The notes below the pieces were generated by a model. The model ran no database searches and had not been told where the DNA came from. It saw only the letters and a program-made list of their open reading frames with translations. Below, piece by piece: positions 36,956 through 47,738 of a DNA stretch of 64,000 nt (its first letter is position 1; each line of letters begins with the position of its first letter). The DNA is from Porticoccaceae bacterium (GTDB taxonomy: Bacteria; Pseudomonadota; Gammaproteobacteria; Pseudomonadales; Porticoccaceae). Location: NCBI GenBank assembly GCA_029248755.1, contig JAQWIR010000015.1, forward strand, positions 1 to 64,000. Direction: 5' to 3'. Made by a program: the position numbers and the translations under genes.

Positions 36956-37675
36956 TTAGCCTAGTTCATAGGGCAAGTCGAGTCGTTCTACTGATATTTC
37001 TGTTTGATCTATAACAACTCTATTAATGTCTGAGCTCGAGGTGGCTAGAACCGCTAGAGCTTCAACCTGTCCCTGCTTGTTAGCTTGAGCATTAACAATA
37101 GTGCCTAGTTGCTTGCCTTCCATGTTGAAAAGGGCTTCCCCTATTTCAGGAGCGCAATCAGTAGAAAGATTTAAACGATACATTCTGCGTTTGACCGCCC
37201 CCAAATAATGGGCGCGAGCCACAACTTCTTGTCCAGTGTAACAACCTTTTTTAAAGCTTATAAAATTTAATAGATCAAGGTTTAACATTTGCGGAATAAA
37301 TTGATCCGTAGTGTGTAAAGTAATATCAGCAATACCCGCCCTCAATCGATCCAAGTCACTTAATTCGGGTTCAATAGACAGTTTTTGATCGCTGATATCT
37401 GTGATTTTAGTTTTAGAAAACACCGCATATTTTTTAAGACTGGCAATAGCCGTATCCACAATAGAAGGGTGGGTTTCGAGCACAATACAGTTACTATCTT
37501 TTAAACCCGCGGAAAAAAGAAAAATAACCCTACCTTTGGGGGTGCAGTGACAACCGCGAATAAAATTATCATCACTGAGTTGATGCAGGTCACAGCTAAC
37601 CTGACCCTGAAGAAACTTAAGGCTATCTTCGCCGCGCAACTCAATTAAGCCACGATTTTTATCGCTCATATACAA
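36956..37675 (-). CDS. ygfZ: folate-binding protein YgfZ (tRNA-modifying, Fe-S maintenance)
   Basis: A 239-aa GcvT-like protein. The diagnostic motif KGCYTGQEVVARAHYLG contains the essential Cys. The N-terminus shows RGEDSLKFLQGQVSCDL, and CTPKGRVIFLF is a conserved YgfZ element. It acts with tetrahydrofolate in repair or maintenance of Fe-S proteins, including tRNA methylthiolase. It is shorter than E. coli YgfZ (326 aa), lacking part of the middle. Start MYMSDK at 37675, with MSDK (37669) an alternative. Divergent from sdhE-ygfX, as in E. coli. Confidence 0.9.
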   Translation of the reverse strand: MYMSDKNRGLIELRGEDSLKFLQGQVSCDLHQLSDDNFIRGCHCTPKGRVIFLFSAGLKDSNCIVLETHPSIVDTAIASLKKYAVFSKTKITDISDQKLSIEPELSDLDRLRAGIADITLHTTDQFIPQMLNLDLLNFISFKKGCYTGQEVVARAHYLGAVKRRMYRLNLSTDCAPEIGEALFNMEGKQLGTIVNAQANKQGQVEALAVLATSSSDINRVVIDQTEISVERLDLPYELG

Positions 37676-37769
37676 TCCAATTTAATATTAAAGCTATCCG
37701 AAAAGCAGATAGTTTAGCCTATTTTGCTCAAGTTCCCTATAATATCGGCTCTAAATTAAAGGTATAGTT

Positions 37770-38015
37770 ATGCAAAAAAATCGTCTGTTGTGGGCAAGTC
37801 GTCGCGGTATGTTGGAATTGGATCTTCTACTGCAACCTTTTGTGGAAAATCATTATGATCTTCTGTCTGAAAACGATAAGCAGCAATTTCATCTATTCTT
37901 AGCGTTAGAAGATCAGCAATTATTTCAGTGGCTGATTCAAAAGGAACAAGCATCAGATAGCAATATACAAAGGATTATAAATATTATTCATGAAAGCAGA
38001 AAGCGGTCCCAATAA
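37770..38015 (+). CDS. sdhE: succinate dehydrogenase flavinylation factor SdhE (YgfY)
   Basis: An 81-aa helical protein that helps attach FAD to SdhA. The conserved WASRRGMLELDLLL segment includes the RGMxE motif used for flavinylation, and ALEDQQLFQWL follows. It overlaps ygfX by 26 bp, matching the sdhE-ygfX pair of enterobacteria. The divergent neighbour is ygfZ. Confidence 0.92.
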   Translation: MQKNRLLWASRRGMLELDLLLQPFVENHYDLLSENDKQQFHLFLALEDQQLFQWLIQKEQASDSNIQRIINIIHESRKRSQ

Positions 38016-38418
38016 ATTTATAGTATCCCCTGCAAAATCCATCCTAATTTTTGATCTTTCTGTGGTTGCTATTGTTTCAGCCATGTTGATAGTAATGCCA
38101 ATAAATTTCTCTATTAAATGGCTCTTTATCGCACTATTAGCATGCTATTGCCTAATAACATGCCGCAGCTTTAAGCAGGCAGAAAATAGTGAGCTTTGTT
38201 ACTTACCATCAATTAATAAGTGGGAATTTGATGGTAAACAGGCAAGCCTGCGCAAACAGCAGTTTGTTACGCGAAATTTGATGGTACTGTATTTTTTAAC
38301 AAATAATGGCGAAAAATTGAGTCAAATAATACCCATAGATTCAATGCAAAAAAAACAGCATATCCGCTTGAGAAAGTTAATTATTGCCTGGTCGAAAACC
38401 CCTAATCGCGATGGATGA
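37990..38418 (+). CDS. ygfX: YgfX-like membrane protein
   Basis: A 142-aa protein with two close transmembrane helices (about 18-36 and 42-58) and a soluble C-terminal part. Layout and position directly after sdhE match YgfX (CptA), proposed as a toxin or cell-division inhibitor paired with SdhE in E. coli; that role is debated. It overlaps sdhE and runs 17 bp into the convergent nadB. Sequence similarity is weak, so the call rests on synteny and topology. Confidence 0.7.
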   Translation: MKAESGPNKFIVSPAKSILIFDLSVVAIVSAMLIVMPINFSIKWLFIALLACYCLITCRSFKQAENSELCYLPSINKWEFDGKQASLRKQQFVTRNLMVLYFLTNNGEKLSQIIPIDSMQKKQHIRLRKLIIAWSKTPNRDG

Positions 38419-40024
38419 CCACATCTTGCCCAGCAAAATTAATGGGTACCATAATAGTATCTCTGGCCACTTGGGATAACTCTGGATAATCCACTGTATA
38501 GTGAAGGCCGCGACTTTCCTTGCGTTGTTGAGCACAGCGAATGATTAACTCAGACACCATGGCAAGGTTTCTCAGTTCCAGAAGATCACGAGAGATTTTG
38601 TAATTACTGTAATAATCCTGAATTTCATTGAGCAAAAGTTTAATTCTGTGATGGGCGCGTTCTAGACGTTTATCGGTGCGAACAATCCCAACATAATCCC
38701 ACATAAAACGACGAAGCTCGTCCCAGTTATGTGAAATCACTACATCTTCATCAGAACTGTTTACTTTTGATTCATCCCAATCCGGAATAAGATTGGGAGT
38801 ATTAATCTGTGTAATATTAGCATTGATATCTTGAGCCGCAGCCTGAGCATATACCAAGCACTCCAGCAAGGAGTTACTCGCCATTCTATTGGCACCATGC
38901 AGTCCAGTAAAAGCCGTTTCGCCAATTGCATAAAGATTCTTCAGATCCGTCTGACCCTGTTTATCAACTACTACACCACCACAGGTATAATGAGCAGCTG
39001 GAACTACGGGTATTGGCTCCTTAGTAATATCGATATTAAACTCAAGACAGGTTTCATAAACTGTTGGAAAATGCTCAGTGATAAAGTCAGCCGGTTTATG
39101 ACTAATATCCAAATAAACACAGTCGCAACCCAAGCGTTTCATTTCGAAATCGATCGCGCGAGCTACCACATCCCTAGGTGCCAATTCCCCGTCATTATGG
39201 AATTTCTGCATAAATTGTGAACCATCGGGAAGCTTTAAAACTGCTCCCTCACCTCTAAGGGCCTCAGTAATCAGTGATGACTTAGCTTTTGAGTGGTACA
39301 GGCAGGTAGGGTGAAATTGATTAAACTCAAGGTTTGCCACCCTACAGCCACGACGCCATGCCATAGCCAAACCATCGCCGCTGGCTCCATCTGGGTTGCT
39401 GGTGTACAAATATGCCTTACTCGCGCCTCCCGAGGCGAGAACCACTGTTTTAGCCTGAAATAGGGAGACTTTAGATGATTTTATATCAAGCAAATAAGCG
39501 CCACTACAGCGAATTTTTCGCGAATCGCTATCCGCTTGAGTCACAAGATCAACCGCACAGTGATGCTCATAAATATGAATATTTTCCCGCGCAATAACCT
39601 GATCAACCAGTGTGGTTGTAACCGCTTTTCCCGTAGCGTCTGCAGAATGCAGGATTCGGCGATGGCTATGACCGCCCTCTTGCGTTAAATGATAGTGAAC
39701 CTGATCAGAGTCAAGGGTAAAGTCCACACCCTGTTCTATCAGCCACTTGACAGCAGAGGGTCCATTTTCCACCACATAACGAACGCTATCTTCGTGACAT
39801 AAGCCAGCGCCAGCAATCAAAGTATCTTTAACATGAGCCTCAGCGCTATCATCTTTATCGAAAACAGCAGCAATTCCACCCTGTGCAAGCCATGAGGCAC
39901 CGCCCTTGAGGGTTGATTTGCTAATAAGTGCAACATTGAGCTTTTGGTCTAATTGAAGTGCTAAGGTAAGTCCTGCAGCACCGCTACCGATTACCAAGAC
40001 ATCATAGAAATTGTTTTTGATCAT
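38402..40024 (-). CDS. nadB: L-aspartate oxidase
   Basis: The track's 610-aa ORF includes about 70 non-homologous residues; the real start is ATG 40024 ([19 protein letters not shown]), giving 540 aa. NadB oxidises L-aspartate to iminoaspartate, the first step of NAD synthesis. FAD binding is shown by [13 protein letters not shown]; other family blocks are GGIAAVFD, the catalytic [12 protein letters not shown] and [13 protein letters not shown]...[13 protein letters not shown]. The C-terminal helical domain is complete. Divergent from rpoE, as in Pseudomonas and E. coli. Confidence 0.96.
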   Translation of the reverse strand: MIKNNFYDVLVIGSGAAGLTLALQLDQKLNVALISKSTLKGGASWLAQGGIAAVFDKDDSAEAHVKDTLIAGAGLCHEDSVRYVVENGPSAVKWLIEQGVDFTLDSDQVHYHLTQEGGHSHRRILHSADATGKAVTTTLVDQVIARENIHIYEHHCAVDLVTQADSDSRKIRCSGAYLLDIKSSKVSLFQAKTVVLASGGASKAYLYTSNPDGASGDGLAMAWRRGCRVANLEFNQFHPTCLYHSKAKSSLITEALRGEGAVLKLPDGSQFMQKFHNDGELAPRDVVARAIDFEMKRLGCDCVYLDISHKPADFITEHFPTVYETCLEFNIDITKEPIPVVPAAHYTCGGVVVDKQGQTDLKNLYAIGETAFTGLHGANRMASNSLLECLVYAQAAAQDINANITQINTPNLIPDWDESKVNSSDEDVVISHNWDELRRFMWDYVGIVRTDKRLERAHHRIKLLLNEIQDYYSNYKISRDLLELRNLAMVSELIIRCAQQRKESRGLHYTVDYPELSQVARDTIMVPINFAGQDVVIHRD

Positions 40025-40222
40025 TAATAAACCGCAAATAATAAAACTATCGTGATAATATAATACGAGATGCCCAGTGACTACGCTAAATTGCATTAAT
40101 CTGAAATATTGATTGCTACAATAATAAAATAGGGCGAACTTGTGTTGAATATTATACGCAAGCTTAAATCTAGGGCGCAAAATATTTAAAATAGTACTCA
40201 GAAATATATAACGGATTAGTGA

Positions 40223-40813
40223 ATGAAGGAACACAACTCAGAGCCCACCGATCAACAGTTAGTTTTGCGTGTGCAAAAAGGTGATAAGAGAGCCTTCGAC
40301 CTTCTGGTGCTAAAATATCAATATAAATTGCAAGCTATTGTCGGGCGTTTTATTCGCGATACCGATGAAGTTGCCGATGTCACTCAAGAGGCCTTTATCA
40401 AAGCCTATAAGGCGCTTCCAAGATTTCGCGGTGACAGTCAGTTTTATACTTGGCTCTACAGAATAGCTATCAATACCGCAAAAAATTACCTAGTGTCAAA
40501 AAGTCGTCGTCCGGCAAATACAGATATTGATGTTGAAGATGCCGAGCAATTTTCCAACAATGAAAAGTTAATCGATGATACTTCCCCAGAAAGCTCGATG
40601 ATGACTGATGAACTAGCTGCCATCATAAAAAGCGCGCTTAGTGCATTGCCTGAAGATTTGCGCACAGCCCTAACATTGCGTGAATTTGAAGGAATGAGCT
40701 ATGAAGACATAGCCGCGGTGATGAATTGCCCCGTAGGCACGGTAAGATCAAGAATATTTAGAGCCCGAGAGTTTTTAGATGAGCGCGTTTTAAGTGCAAC
40801 AAATAAAAGTTGA
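40223..40813 (+). CDS. rpoE: RNA polymerase sigma factor RpoE/AlgU
   Basis: A 196-aa ECF sigma factor for envelope stress. Region 2 ([66 protein letters not shown]) and region 4 ([41 protein letters not shown]) are nearly identical in pattern to E. coli RpoE and Pseudomonas AlgU. It is followed by the anti-sigma factor gene rseA. I could not find a convincing sigma-E autoregulatory promoter. Confidence 0.97.
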   Translation: MKEHNSEPTDQQLVLRVQKGDKRAFDLLVLKYQYKLQAIVGRFIRDTDEVADVTQEAFIKAYKALPRFRGDSQFYTWLYRIAINTAKNYLVSKSRRPANTDIDVEDAEQFSNNEKLIDDTSPESSMMTDELAAIIKSALSALPEDLRTALTLREFEGMSYEDIAAVMNCPVGTVRSRIFRAREFLDERVLSATNKS

Positions 40814-40896
40814 ACCTTTTAAAACACCATGGGTCTTAGTAGTAAGAATTTTAGATTGAACCTTTTGTATTGGGTCTTTAATCATGAGGAAATTGT

Positions 40897-41592
40897 ATGA
40901 GCGAGAGTAAAAAACGTCTAACAGAGTCAGTGTCAGCCTTGGTTGATGGCGAAGTCAGCGAGCTCGAGTTGCATCGTATTCTTAAAGAGCTAGAACTCGA
41001 GACCGCCAATCAGTCTGAGCACAATGATCAGGGGATTGCTGGAAAGTGGTCGCGATATAATCTTATTTCTCAGGCTATGGTGAATACGCCCCTGGGCAGT
41101 AAGGATATTTCTAAATCAATAACCGATGCCATAGCTCAAGAGAAAACCCATAAAACCAACTTTTTGCAAGATATCCTTCAGGCTAAATCAGTGGGCAGCT
41201 TTGCTGTGGCTGCTAGTGTTGCAGTGATTGCTATTGTTGGGGTTCAGCAACTCAATAGTCTAAATCCACTGCAAAATAATACTCTTCCAGCAGCAATGAC
41301 TGCGAGTAACAGTGCAGAGCAACTTCAAAGACCAGCTAATCAGTTTCCTATTGGGTTTCAACCAAATCTTGAGGCTCGAACGGTCAATGCTGGCGGCGTA
41401 ATTAAAACGTCACAGCCCTCAACAAAGCTCATTAAACTGTTTACCAACAATAAAACCCAGAAAAATTATATAGGTTTGCAGCCAAATCCTGTAGAAAGTA
41501 ACCGATCTCTTGACGCTAGAGATACCTCACAAGACGGTGCTCCTAAAACTTTGGAAGATGGTTCAGCTGACGATTGTAAAGTATCTCGGTGA
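40897..41592 (+). CDS. rseA: anti-sigma-E factor RseA/MucA
   Basis: A 231-aa single-pass membrane protein. The N-terminal RseA_N domain (residues 1-85: ESVSALVDGEVSELELHRILKEL...KWSRYNLISQAM) binds RpoE. A transmembrane helix lies near 103-124 (VGSFAVAASVAVIAIVGVQQL), followed by a periplasmic domain. In E. coli, regulated proteolysis of RseA by DegS and RseP releases RpoE. It lies 83 bp after rpoE. Its usual periplasmic partner gene rseB (mucB) is absent; rseC follows. Confidence 0.93.
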   Translation: MSESKKRLTESVSALVDGEVSELELHRILKELELETANQSEHNDQGIAGKWSRYNLISQAMVNTPLGSKDISKSITDAIAQEKTHKTNFLQDILQAKSVGSFAVAASVAVIAIVGVQQLNSLNPLQNNTLPAAMTASNSAEQLQRPANQFPIGFQPNLEARTVNAGGVIKTSQPSTKLIKLFTNNKTQKNYIGLQPNPVESNRSLDARDTSQDGAPKTLEDGSADDCKVSR

Positions 41593-41723
41593 TACAGTTG
41601 CTGTATCTATAGCTGATGTTCTATAGCCTGAGCAACAGTTTTTAATAGACTATGTGAAAAACGCCGTATAATAATTATATGTGTTAAATAACCCTCTTTG
41701 CTCGATTATGAAGTAACGTTTAG

Positions 41724-42179
41724 ATGATTTTTGAAACAGCCACTATAACTTCTCTAGAAAATGACGCCCTATGGGTGGAAGCGGTGCAAAAATCTGCCTG
41801 TGAAACCTGTACAGCACAAAAAGGTTGTGGCACTGCGGTGCTTTCAAAGTTAACAGGAAGAACAAGTCGATTGCGTGTTCTCAAATCTCAGCAATCTTCT
41901 GAGTTATATCAGGTTGGCCAGCAAGTCACTATCGCGATCCCGGAAGATGTGGTTGTTTTGGCATCAGTTTGTGCCTATCTCGTTCCCTTGAGTACAAGCT
42001 TGATTGGATTATGGTTATTGGGTCCAAGTGATATGCTCAGTGTTATTGGGGCTATTGTGGGGCTTGGGATTGGTGGTGGTTTGGTGAGCTTATATAATGC
42101 CAAGCATCGCAATAATCCCAAATTTAACCCTGTTTTAATGACAACGGATACTGTTCAGCACTCTTTTATTCCGACTTAA
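41724..42179 (+). CDS. rseC: RseC/MucC family protein (SoxR-reducing/sigma-E regulator)
   Basis: A 151-aa protein with an N-terminal Cys-rich section (ACETCTAQKGCGTAVL) followed by two transmembrane helices (about 75-96 and 100-122). RseC/RsxC-type proteins help reduce the SoxR Fe-S cluster and mildly influence sigma-E. It sits 131 bp after rseA with no gene between. Confidence 0.88.
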   Translation: MIFETATITSLENDALWVEAVQKSACETCTAQKGCGTAVLSKLTGRTSRLRVLKSQQSSELYQVGQQVTIAIPEDVVVLASVCAYLVPLSTSLIGLWLLGPSDMLSVIGAIVGLGIGGGLVSLYNAKHRNNPKFNPVLMTTDTVQHSFIPT

Positions 42180-42329
42180 GTTAATAAAGTATGTAGGCTT
42201 TTCTTTTCAGGCAAATAATATTCCAATTTAAAGCCTGATTTAAACTGCCCTTTAGACAGTTTGTTTGATAGCGTCTATGCTTTAAATAGGCTAAAATCTC
42301 ACTCGCAAATTTTAACGGCAGCAAATACC

Positions 42330-44123
42330 TTGACCGATCTTAGTCACATTAGAAATTTTTCCATTATCGCCCATATTGACCACGGCAAATCAACCATTGC
42401 CGATCGATTTATACAGCTCTGTGGCGGCTTAAGTGAACGTGAAATGGCTTCTCAAGTCCTAGACTCTATGGATATAGAGCGCGAGCGCGGTATTACCATC
42501 AAAAGTCAAAGTGTTACCTTGCCCTTTAAGGCCAAAGACGGAAACACTTATCAGCTTAACTTTATTGACACCCCTGGCCATGTGGATTTTACCTATGAAG
42601 TGTCGCGATCTTTGGCTGCTTGTGAGGGCGCGCTATTGATAGTCGATGCGGCTCAAGGGGTTGAAGCGCAGTCGGTGGCTAATTGTTACACCGCGATTGC
42701 CCAAGGTTTAGAAGTTATTCCAGTTTTGAATAAGATGGATCTTCCTCAGGCAGAGCCAGAAAAGGTCATCAATGAAATTGAAAATATTATTGGTATTGAA
42801 GCCACGGATTCTGTTCGTTGTAGCGCTAAAACCGGTGATGGTATCAGTGATATTCTTGAAGAATTAGTGATGCAAGTGCCGCCACCTGTTGGCAATGTAG
42901 ATGCGCCACTTCAGGCGTTAATTATTGATTCTTGGTTTGATAATTACCTCGGTGTTGTGTCGCTGGTGCGAGTGATGCAGGGTACTTTGCAAGTTAAAGA
43001 CAAAATTATGGCGAAGTCCTTGGGTAAATCCCATGTGGTGGACAGTGTTGGAGTCTTCACCCCTAAACGCCATCCAACCGGTGTACTTAAAGCGGGTGAA
43101 GTTGGCTTTATGGTTGCCGGTATCAAAGATATCTTAGGTGCACCTGTAGGCGATACTATCACTCATATGAGTAGTGCTGAAGCTGAGGCATTACCAGGAT
43201 TTCAGAAAATAAAGCCTCAGGTCTATGCGGGTATGTTCCCCGTTGATTCCGATGATTTTGAAGATTTTCGCGAGGCATTGGCTAAGTTAGCAGTCAATGA
43301 TGCATCGCTATTTTATGAGCCCGAGAGCTCTGATGCTCTTGGCTTTGGTTTTCGTTGCGGCTTTTTGGGTATGCTGCATATGGAAATTATTCAGGAGCGT
43401 CTAGAGCGGGAATATGATCTTGATCTTATTACTACCGCGCCTACGGTGGTTTATGAAATTGTCACCAACAAGGCTGAGACCCTGTATATCTCTAACCCAT
43501 CCAATTTGCCAGATCCGGCAGCGATTGATGAAATGCGCGAGCCAATCTGCGAGGCCAATATACTAGTGCCTAAAGACTATGTGGGCAATGTGATTGCGCT
43601 ATGTGTTGAAAAGCGCGGAGTACAAAAAGATATGCAATTTATCGGTGGTCAGGTATCCATAAGTTATGATTTGCCTATGAGTGAAGTGGTCATGGACTTT
43701 TTTGACCGTCTGAAGTCAGTGAGTCGTGGTTTCGCTTCTCTAGATTACAGTTTTACACGTTTTCAAATAGCTTCATTAGTTAAGCTTGATATCTTAATTA
43801 ATGGCGATAAAGTCGACGCACTGGCAGCAATTATCCATCGTGATCATGCGGTGCAAAAAGGCCGTAATCTGGCGGATAAAATGAAAGAATTAATTCCTCG
43901 ACAGATGTTTGATGTAGCGATTCAGGCGGCGGTTGGCGGTAGTGTTGTGGCACGAACCACGGTTAAGGCACTGCGCAAAAACGTAACGGCTAAGTGTTAT
44001 GGTGGTGATGTTACAAGAAAGAAGAAATTACTAGAAAAACAAAAAGCCGGTAAAAAACGCATGAAGCAAGTAGGGCGAGTGGAGATTCCACAGGATGCCT
44101 TCCTTGCTGTGCTTAAGACATAA
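42330..44123 (+). CDS. lepA: elongation factor 4 (LepA)
   Basis: A 597-aa translational GTPase that acts on the ribosome under stress or during initiation. The start is TTG 42330 giving [22 protein letters not shown], matching the LepA N-terminus; the track adds 23 upstream residues. G1 [10 protein letters not shown]3 DTPGH and G4 NKMD are present, as is the LepA C-terminal domain ([23 protein letters not shown]). Directly precedes lepB, the standard order. Confidence 0.96.
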   Translation: MTDLSHIRNFSIIAHIDHGKSTIADRFIQLCGGLSEREMASQVLDSMDIERERGITIKSQSVTLPFKAKDGNTYQLNFIDTPGHVDFTYEVSRSLAACEGALLIVDAAQGVEAQSVANCYTAIAQGLEVIPVLNKMDLPQAEPEKVINEIENIIGIEATDSVRCSAKTGDGISDILEELVMQVPPPVGNVDAPLQALIIDSWFDNYLGVVSLVRVMQGTLQVKDKIMAKSLGKSHVVDSVGVFTPKRHPTGVLKAGEVGFMVAGIKDILGAPVGDTITHMSSAEAEALPGFQKIKPQVYAGMFPVDSDDFEDFREALAKLAVNDASLFYEPESSDALGFGFRCGFLGMLHMEIIQERLEREYDLDLITTAPTVVYEIVTNKAETLYISNPSNLPDPAAIDEMREPICEANILVPKDYVGNVIALCVEKRGVQKDMQFIGGQVSISYDLPMSEVVMDFFDRLKSVSRGFASLDYSFTRFQIASLVKLDILINGDKVDALAAIIHRDHAVQKGRNLADKMKELIPRQMFDVAIQAAVGGSVVARTTVKALRKNVTAKCYGGDVTRKKKLLEKQKAGKKRMKQVGRVEIPQDAFLAVLKT

Positions 44124-44150
44124 TAGTCAAAGCAAACGGAGAATCTGATT

Positions 44151-44882
44151 TTGGATTTCAATTTTGAGTTAATTCTGACAGTCATATTTTTTATCTGTGG
44201 CCTGTGTTGGCTTATGAATAAGTCAATTCGTGCTGATGAAGACTCCTTAATTGGTTTTTTTGCTTCTTTAGCACCCGTACTTGGTTTTGTGCTGGTTTTG
44301 CGCTCATTTATTGCCGAGCCATTTCAAATCCCCTCAAAATCAATGGTGCCAACATTAAAGGTTGGCGATTATATTCTGGTCAATAAATGGATTTATGGCG
44401 TGAGATTGCCTGTTCTCCATACCAAAATAATTGATGTATCCCTGCCTGAACGTGGCGATGTTATGGTTTTTTATCCGCCACACGAGGATCGATACTTTAT
44501 TAAGCGGGTGATTGGCTTGCCTGGCGATAAAATTAATTTAATTAAAGGCCAATTATTTATTAATGGCGAAAAAATGGCGCAAAAGGCTTATATTGACGAG
44601 CCCGCGGCACCGAGATCTGTAGTGATGATGGAAGATTTGGGCAGCACTGAACATCTAATGCAGCGCCGCAACTTGCCTACGCGATTAAGCCTTAACTTCT
44701 CTACCACCGTTCCTAATGGTCATTATTTTATGATGGGTGATAATAGGGATAACTCCAGTGACAGTAGAGTATGGGGTCCCGTCCCCGAAAACCGAATTGT
44801 CGGTAAAGCGTTCGCTCGATGGATGTTTTGGGATAGCTTTACCAGCCTACCAAGCTTTGAGCGCGCAGGTAAAATCCAATGA
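44151..44882 (+). CDS. lepB: signal peptidase I (LepB)
   Basis: A 243-aa inner-membrane serine protease removing Sec/Tat signal peptides. Helix 1 is at 5-20 and helix 2 near 35-53. The catalytic Ser is in PFQIPSKSMVPTL, the Lys in RYFIKRVIGLPGD, and the C-terminal GHYFMMGDNRDNSSDSR box is intact. It starts at TTG 44151 with GGAG 9 nt upstream. Shorter than E. coli LepB (324 aa), as in Pseudomonas-type enzymes. Part of lepA-lepB-rnc-era-recO. Confidence 0.96.
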   Translation: MDFNFELILTVIFFICGLCWLMNKSIRADEDSLIGFFASLAPVLGFVLVLRSFIAEPFQIPSKSMVPTLKVGDYILVNKWIYGVRLPVLHTKIIDVSLPERGDVMVFYPPHEDRYFIKRVIGLPGDKINLIKGQLFINGEKMAQKAYIDEPAAPRSVVMMEDLGSTEHLMQRRNLPTRLSLNFSTTVPNGHYFMMGDNRDNSSDSRVWGPVPENRIVGKAFARWMFWDSFTSLPSFERAGKIQ

Positions 44883-44898
44883 TTAATAGTCCCCTATT

Positions 44899-45585
44899 AT
44901 GAGCGCTGATATAGGTATTAAAAAGCTTCAACAGCGAATAGATTATAAATTTCGTGATCCAGAGTTACTTGTATTAGCACTTTCTCATCGCAGCTGTGGC
45001 GCCAAAAATAATGAGCGTCTCGAATTTCTTGGGGATTCAATACTAAGCCTGATTGTAAGTGATATTTTATACCAAAAATTTGCTGATTCGCGGGAGGGTG
45101 ATCTCAGCCGCATGCGCTCCCAAATAGTCCGTGCTGAATCACTGGCAGAGGTGGCAAAAAGTTTAGATTTAGGGTCTGAATTATTATTGGGTCAAGGTGA
45201 GATGAAAAGTGGCGGTCACCGTCGAGAATCTATTCTTGGCGATACGGTTGAAGCCCTTATTGGAGCAATTTATTTAGATTCTAATTTAGATGAATCTCGT
45301 CGATGTATTCTCAGCTGGTTTAAACACCTATTAAGCATTGCCGATGAGACAAAAACTGCCAAAGATGCCAAAACCTCATTGCAAGAATTTTTGCAACAGC
45401 GCGGTCATGCACTACCGCAATACAGAGTGATTGAAACAGGGGGCGAAGCCCATAGCCGCTTATTTACTGTAAGCTGTAAAATAGACTTATTAGACCGAGA
45501 GTTTACCGCTACCGCTAGCAGTAGACGTAAAGCAGAACAGATGGTGGCTGAAAAATTTTTAGCGACCCTAGAGATAGACCTTTGA
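44899..45585 (+). CDS. rnc: ribonuclease III
   Basis: A 228-aa dsRNA endonuclease processing rRNA and mRNAs. The catalytic domain has [12 protein letters not shown] (metal ligands) and [15 protein letters not shown]; the C-terminal dsRNA-binding domain (about 155-225) contains [14 protein letters not shown] and the late [16 protein letters not shown]. Its stop overlaps the TTG start of era by 4 bp (TTGA). Confidence 0.97.
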   Translation: MSADIGIKKLQQRIDYKFRDPELLVLALSHRSCGAKNNERLEFLGDSILSLIVSDILYQKFADSREGDLSRMRSQIVRAESLAEVAKSLDLGSELLLGQGEMKSGGHRRESILGDTVEALIGAIYLDSNLDESRRCILSWFKHLLSIADETKTAKDAKTSLQEFLQQRGHALPQYRVIETGGEAHSRLFTVSCKIDLLDREFTATASSRRKAEQMVAEKFLATLEIDL

Positions 45586-46481
45586 CTGATACTAAACAAT
45601 TTTGTGGCTATGTCGCTATTGTTGGCCGACCCAATGTCGGAAAATCCACGTTGCTCAATCATTTATTGGGCCAAAAGCTATGCATTACCTCGCGCAAGCC
45701 GCAGACCACAAGGCACACATTATTAGGTATTAAAACAAAGCAAAATTATCAGACGATATTTGTTGATACGCCCGGTATTCACACCAATCAGGATCGCGCC
45801 ATTAACCGTGTTATGAATCGCTCTGCCACCAGTGTAATCGCTGATGTTGATGTGGTGGTATTTGTTTTAGATAGGTTCGAGTGGAGTGAAGCGGATGAAT
45901 ATGTGGCACGGCAGTTAAGTCAATCGCCGGCGCCGGTTTTAGTCGCTATAAACAAAGTGGATATGATTGAAGACAAAGACGCTATATTGCCACATATCGA
46001 ATTTTTAAGAGGCAAGATAGAAGCTGAGCAATTTATACCCCTTTCAGCCCTCCGCAAAACCAATATTGATGCTCTTGAAAGTAAAATTAATACCTACATA
46101 CCAGAGAATACCCATGTATTTCCTGATGACCAGATAACTGATCGCAGCGAACGTTTTTTAGCCGCTGAAATAGTGCGTGAAAAAATTACCCGCCAATTAG
46201 GTGCAGAATTACCCTATCAGGTCACCGTAGAAATTGAAGAGTTTCGCGTTGAAAAGAAAGTTACCCATATCAGTGCGCTTATTTTGGTCGAGCGCGAAGG
46301 GCAAAAGAAAATTATTATTGGCACCAGTGGTGAACGGCTTAAAAAAATAGGTCAGCAGGCGCGAGCCGATATGGAGTCATTATTAGACGCTAAAGTAATG
46401 CTTAAAACCTGGGTTAAGGTTCGAAGTGGCTGGTCTGATGACGAGCGAGCACTTCGCAGCTTGGGCTATACAGACGAGTAA
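45582..46481 (+). CDS. era: GTPase Era
   Basis: A 299-aa GTPase that binds 16S rRNA and aids 30S assembly. G1 [11 protein letters not shown]3 DTPGIH and G4 NKVD are present; the C-terminal KH domain (about 205-299) has [27 protein letters not shown]-like core. The start is TTG at 45582 overlapping the rnc stop, so translation is coupled. Next gene recO, 6 bp on. Confidence 0.97.
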   Translation: MTDTKQFCGYVAIVGRPNVGKSTLLNHLLGQKLCITSRKPQTTRHTLLGIKTKQNYQTIFVDTPGIHTNQDRAINRVMNRSATSVIADVDVVVFVLDRFEWSEADEYVARQLSQSPAPVLVAINKVDMIEDKDAILPHIEFLRGKIEAEQFIPLSALRKTNIDALESKINTYIPENTHVFPDDQITDRSERFLAAEIVREKITRQLGAELPYQVTVEIEEFRVEKKVTHISALILVEREGQKKIIIGTSGERLKKIGQQARADMESLLDAKVMLKTWVKVRSGWSDDERALRSLGYTDE

Positions 46482-46487
46482 CGCGCC

Positions 46488-47210
46488 ATGCGAGTTGAGT
46501 CAGAACCTGGATTTATTCTTCACACTTTTCCCTATCGCGAAACCAGTTTATTAGTCGATATTTTTACCCTTAATTATGGCAGAGTTCGCTGTGTTGCTAA
46601 GGGCTTTCGCAAGCCCAATAAAAAAGGCATAGCTAAAACACTTTTTCCCTATACCGAACACCATTTTCAATGGCAGGGTCGGGGTGAGCTAAAAACACTG
46701 ATCCAAGCAGACCCTGTTCAGGCGCCTGTTTTTTTAAAGCAAGAATCACTGTTTATTGGTCTTTATATCAATGAATTACTGTATAAATTATTGCATCAAA
46801 ATGACCCTCATCAATCGCTATATGGTTTTTACCAGCAATTGATGACACAGTTGTCCACCTCAGAAGTAGAGCAATCTGTTCTAAGGCATTTTGAGATGCA
46901 GTTGCTCGAAGAGTTAGGCTATGGCTTAGTCTTAGACACAGAGGCTGAAACAGGAGAGGCAGTTTCATCGGAATGTTTGTATTATTATATACCCGATCAA
47001 GGGCTTAAATTACTTCAAAACCAGGCTACAGATAATCGTCACGCTTTATCGGGAGCTGATATTATGGCGCTCAATAGGGGTGAATTTGAGCATAAATCAG
47101 TGCAAAGAACGGCTAAGCAACTAACCCGTCAAGTTATTGATTTTTACTTGGATGGCAAAGCGCTTAATAGCCGTGAACTGTATCGCCAACACCTTTTGAA
47201 TACAAAATAA
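46488..47210 (+). CDS. recO: DNA repair protein RecO
   Basis: A 240-aa protein that loads RecA with RecF and RecR. The OB-fold N-terminus (PGFILHTFPYRETSLLVDIFTLNYGRVRCVAKGFRK) and the helical C-terminal region (LFIGLYINELLYKLLHQNDPHQSLYGFYQ, LRHFEMQLLEELGYGL) fit RecO. It follows era by 6 bp. pdxJ, which usually separates recO from acpS, is missing. Confidence 0.95.
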   Translation: MRVESEPGFILHTFPYRETSLLVDIFTLNYGRVRCVAKGFRKPNKKGIAKTLFPYTEHHFQWQGRGELKTLIQADPVQAPVFLKQESLFIGLYINELLYKLLHQNDPHQSLYGFYQQLMTQLSTSEVEQSVLRHFEMQLLEELGYGLVLDTEAETGEAVSSECLYYYIPDQGLKLLQNQATDNRHALSGADIMALNRGEFEHKSVQRTAKQLTRQVIDFYLDGKALNSRELYRQHLLNTK

Positions 47211-47219
47211 GAGCACATA

Positions 47220-47594
47220 ATGACCATAGCTATAGGGACAGATATTGTAGATATTCAGCGAATTGCCGATGCGGTTGAGCGTCAGGGCGATAAATTTGTG
47301 CAACGTATTCTTACGCAAAGCGAAATCTCAGAGTATCAAGCGCGTGGTCATTCAGTATCTTTTTTAGCCAAACGCTTTGCCGCCAAAGAGGCCATTGCCA
47401 AGGCATTGGGTACAGGTATTGGTCGCGGTATTAGCTTTCAGCATATGGTGATATCTAATAATGCAGAAGGCGTTCCTCAGGTAGAACTCAAAGATAATGC
47501 TGCTGAGCGATTAAACCAGATAGATGGAATTAATGTTTTATTAAGTCTATCAGATGAAAAAAACTATGCTTTAGCCTATGTGTGTATTGTCTAA
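47220..47594 (+). CDS. acpS: holo-[acyl-carrier-protein] synthase
   Basis: A 124-aa enzyme transferring phosphopantetheine from CoA to acyl carrier protein. The magnesium site GTDIVDIQRI and the LAKRFAAKEAIAKALGTGI signature are present. Only 9 bp separate it from recO, so the loss of pdxJ leaves the two genes tightly joined. Confidence 0.96.
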   Translation: MTIAIGTDIVDIQRIADAVERQGDKFVQRILTQSEISEYQARGHSVSFLAKRFAAKEAIAKALGTGIGRGISFQHMVISNNAEGVPQVELKDNAAERLNQIDGINVLLSLSDEKNYALAYVCIV

Positions 47595-47738
47595 ACCCTC
47601 TTTAAATTAAAATCTTTGCATAACAAAACCTGTTTATAAGAAAAATTTATTAGTTATAACTTCTTAGTAGGGGTAGATTGCGGTAATTTAGGGCACAATA
47701 GTCACTTATTGATACCAAACCATTATCGAGGCGAGACT

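Noticed and set aside
40100-40222. Sigma-E-type autoregulated promoter for rpoE (GAACTT at 40136)
   Set aside because: No matching -10 (TCTGA/TCAAA) at 16-17 bp spacing.
40025-40234. N-terminal extension of NadB in the ORF track
   Set aside because: The 70 residues upstream of [15 protein letters not shown] are low-complexity translation of intergenic AT-rich DNA.
42261-42329. Extended N-terminus of LepA from the ORF track
   Set aside because: LepA homologues begin at the TTG 42330 ([10 protein letters not shown]); the upstream 23 residues are not family sequence.
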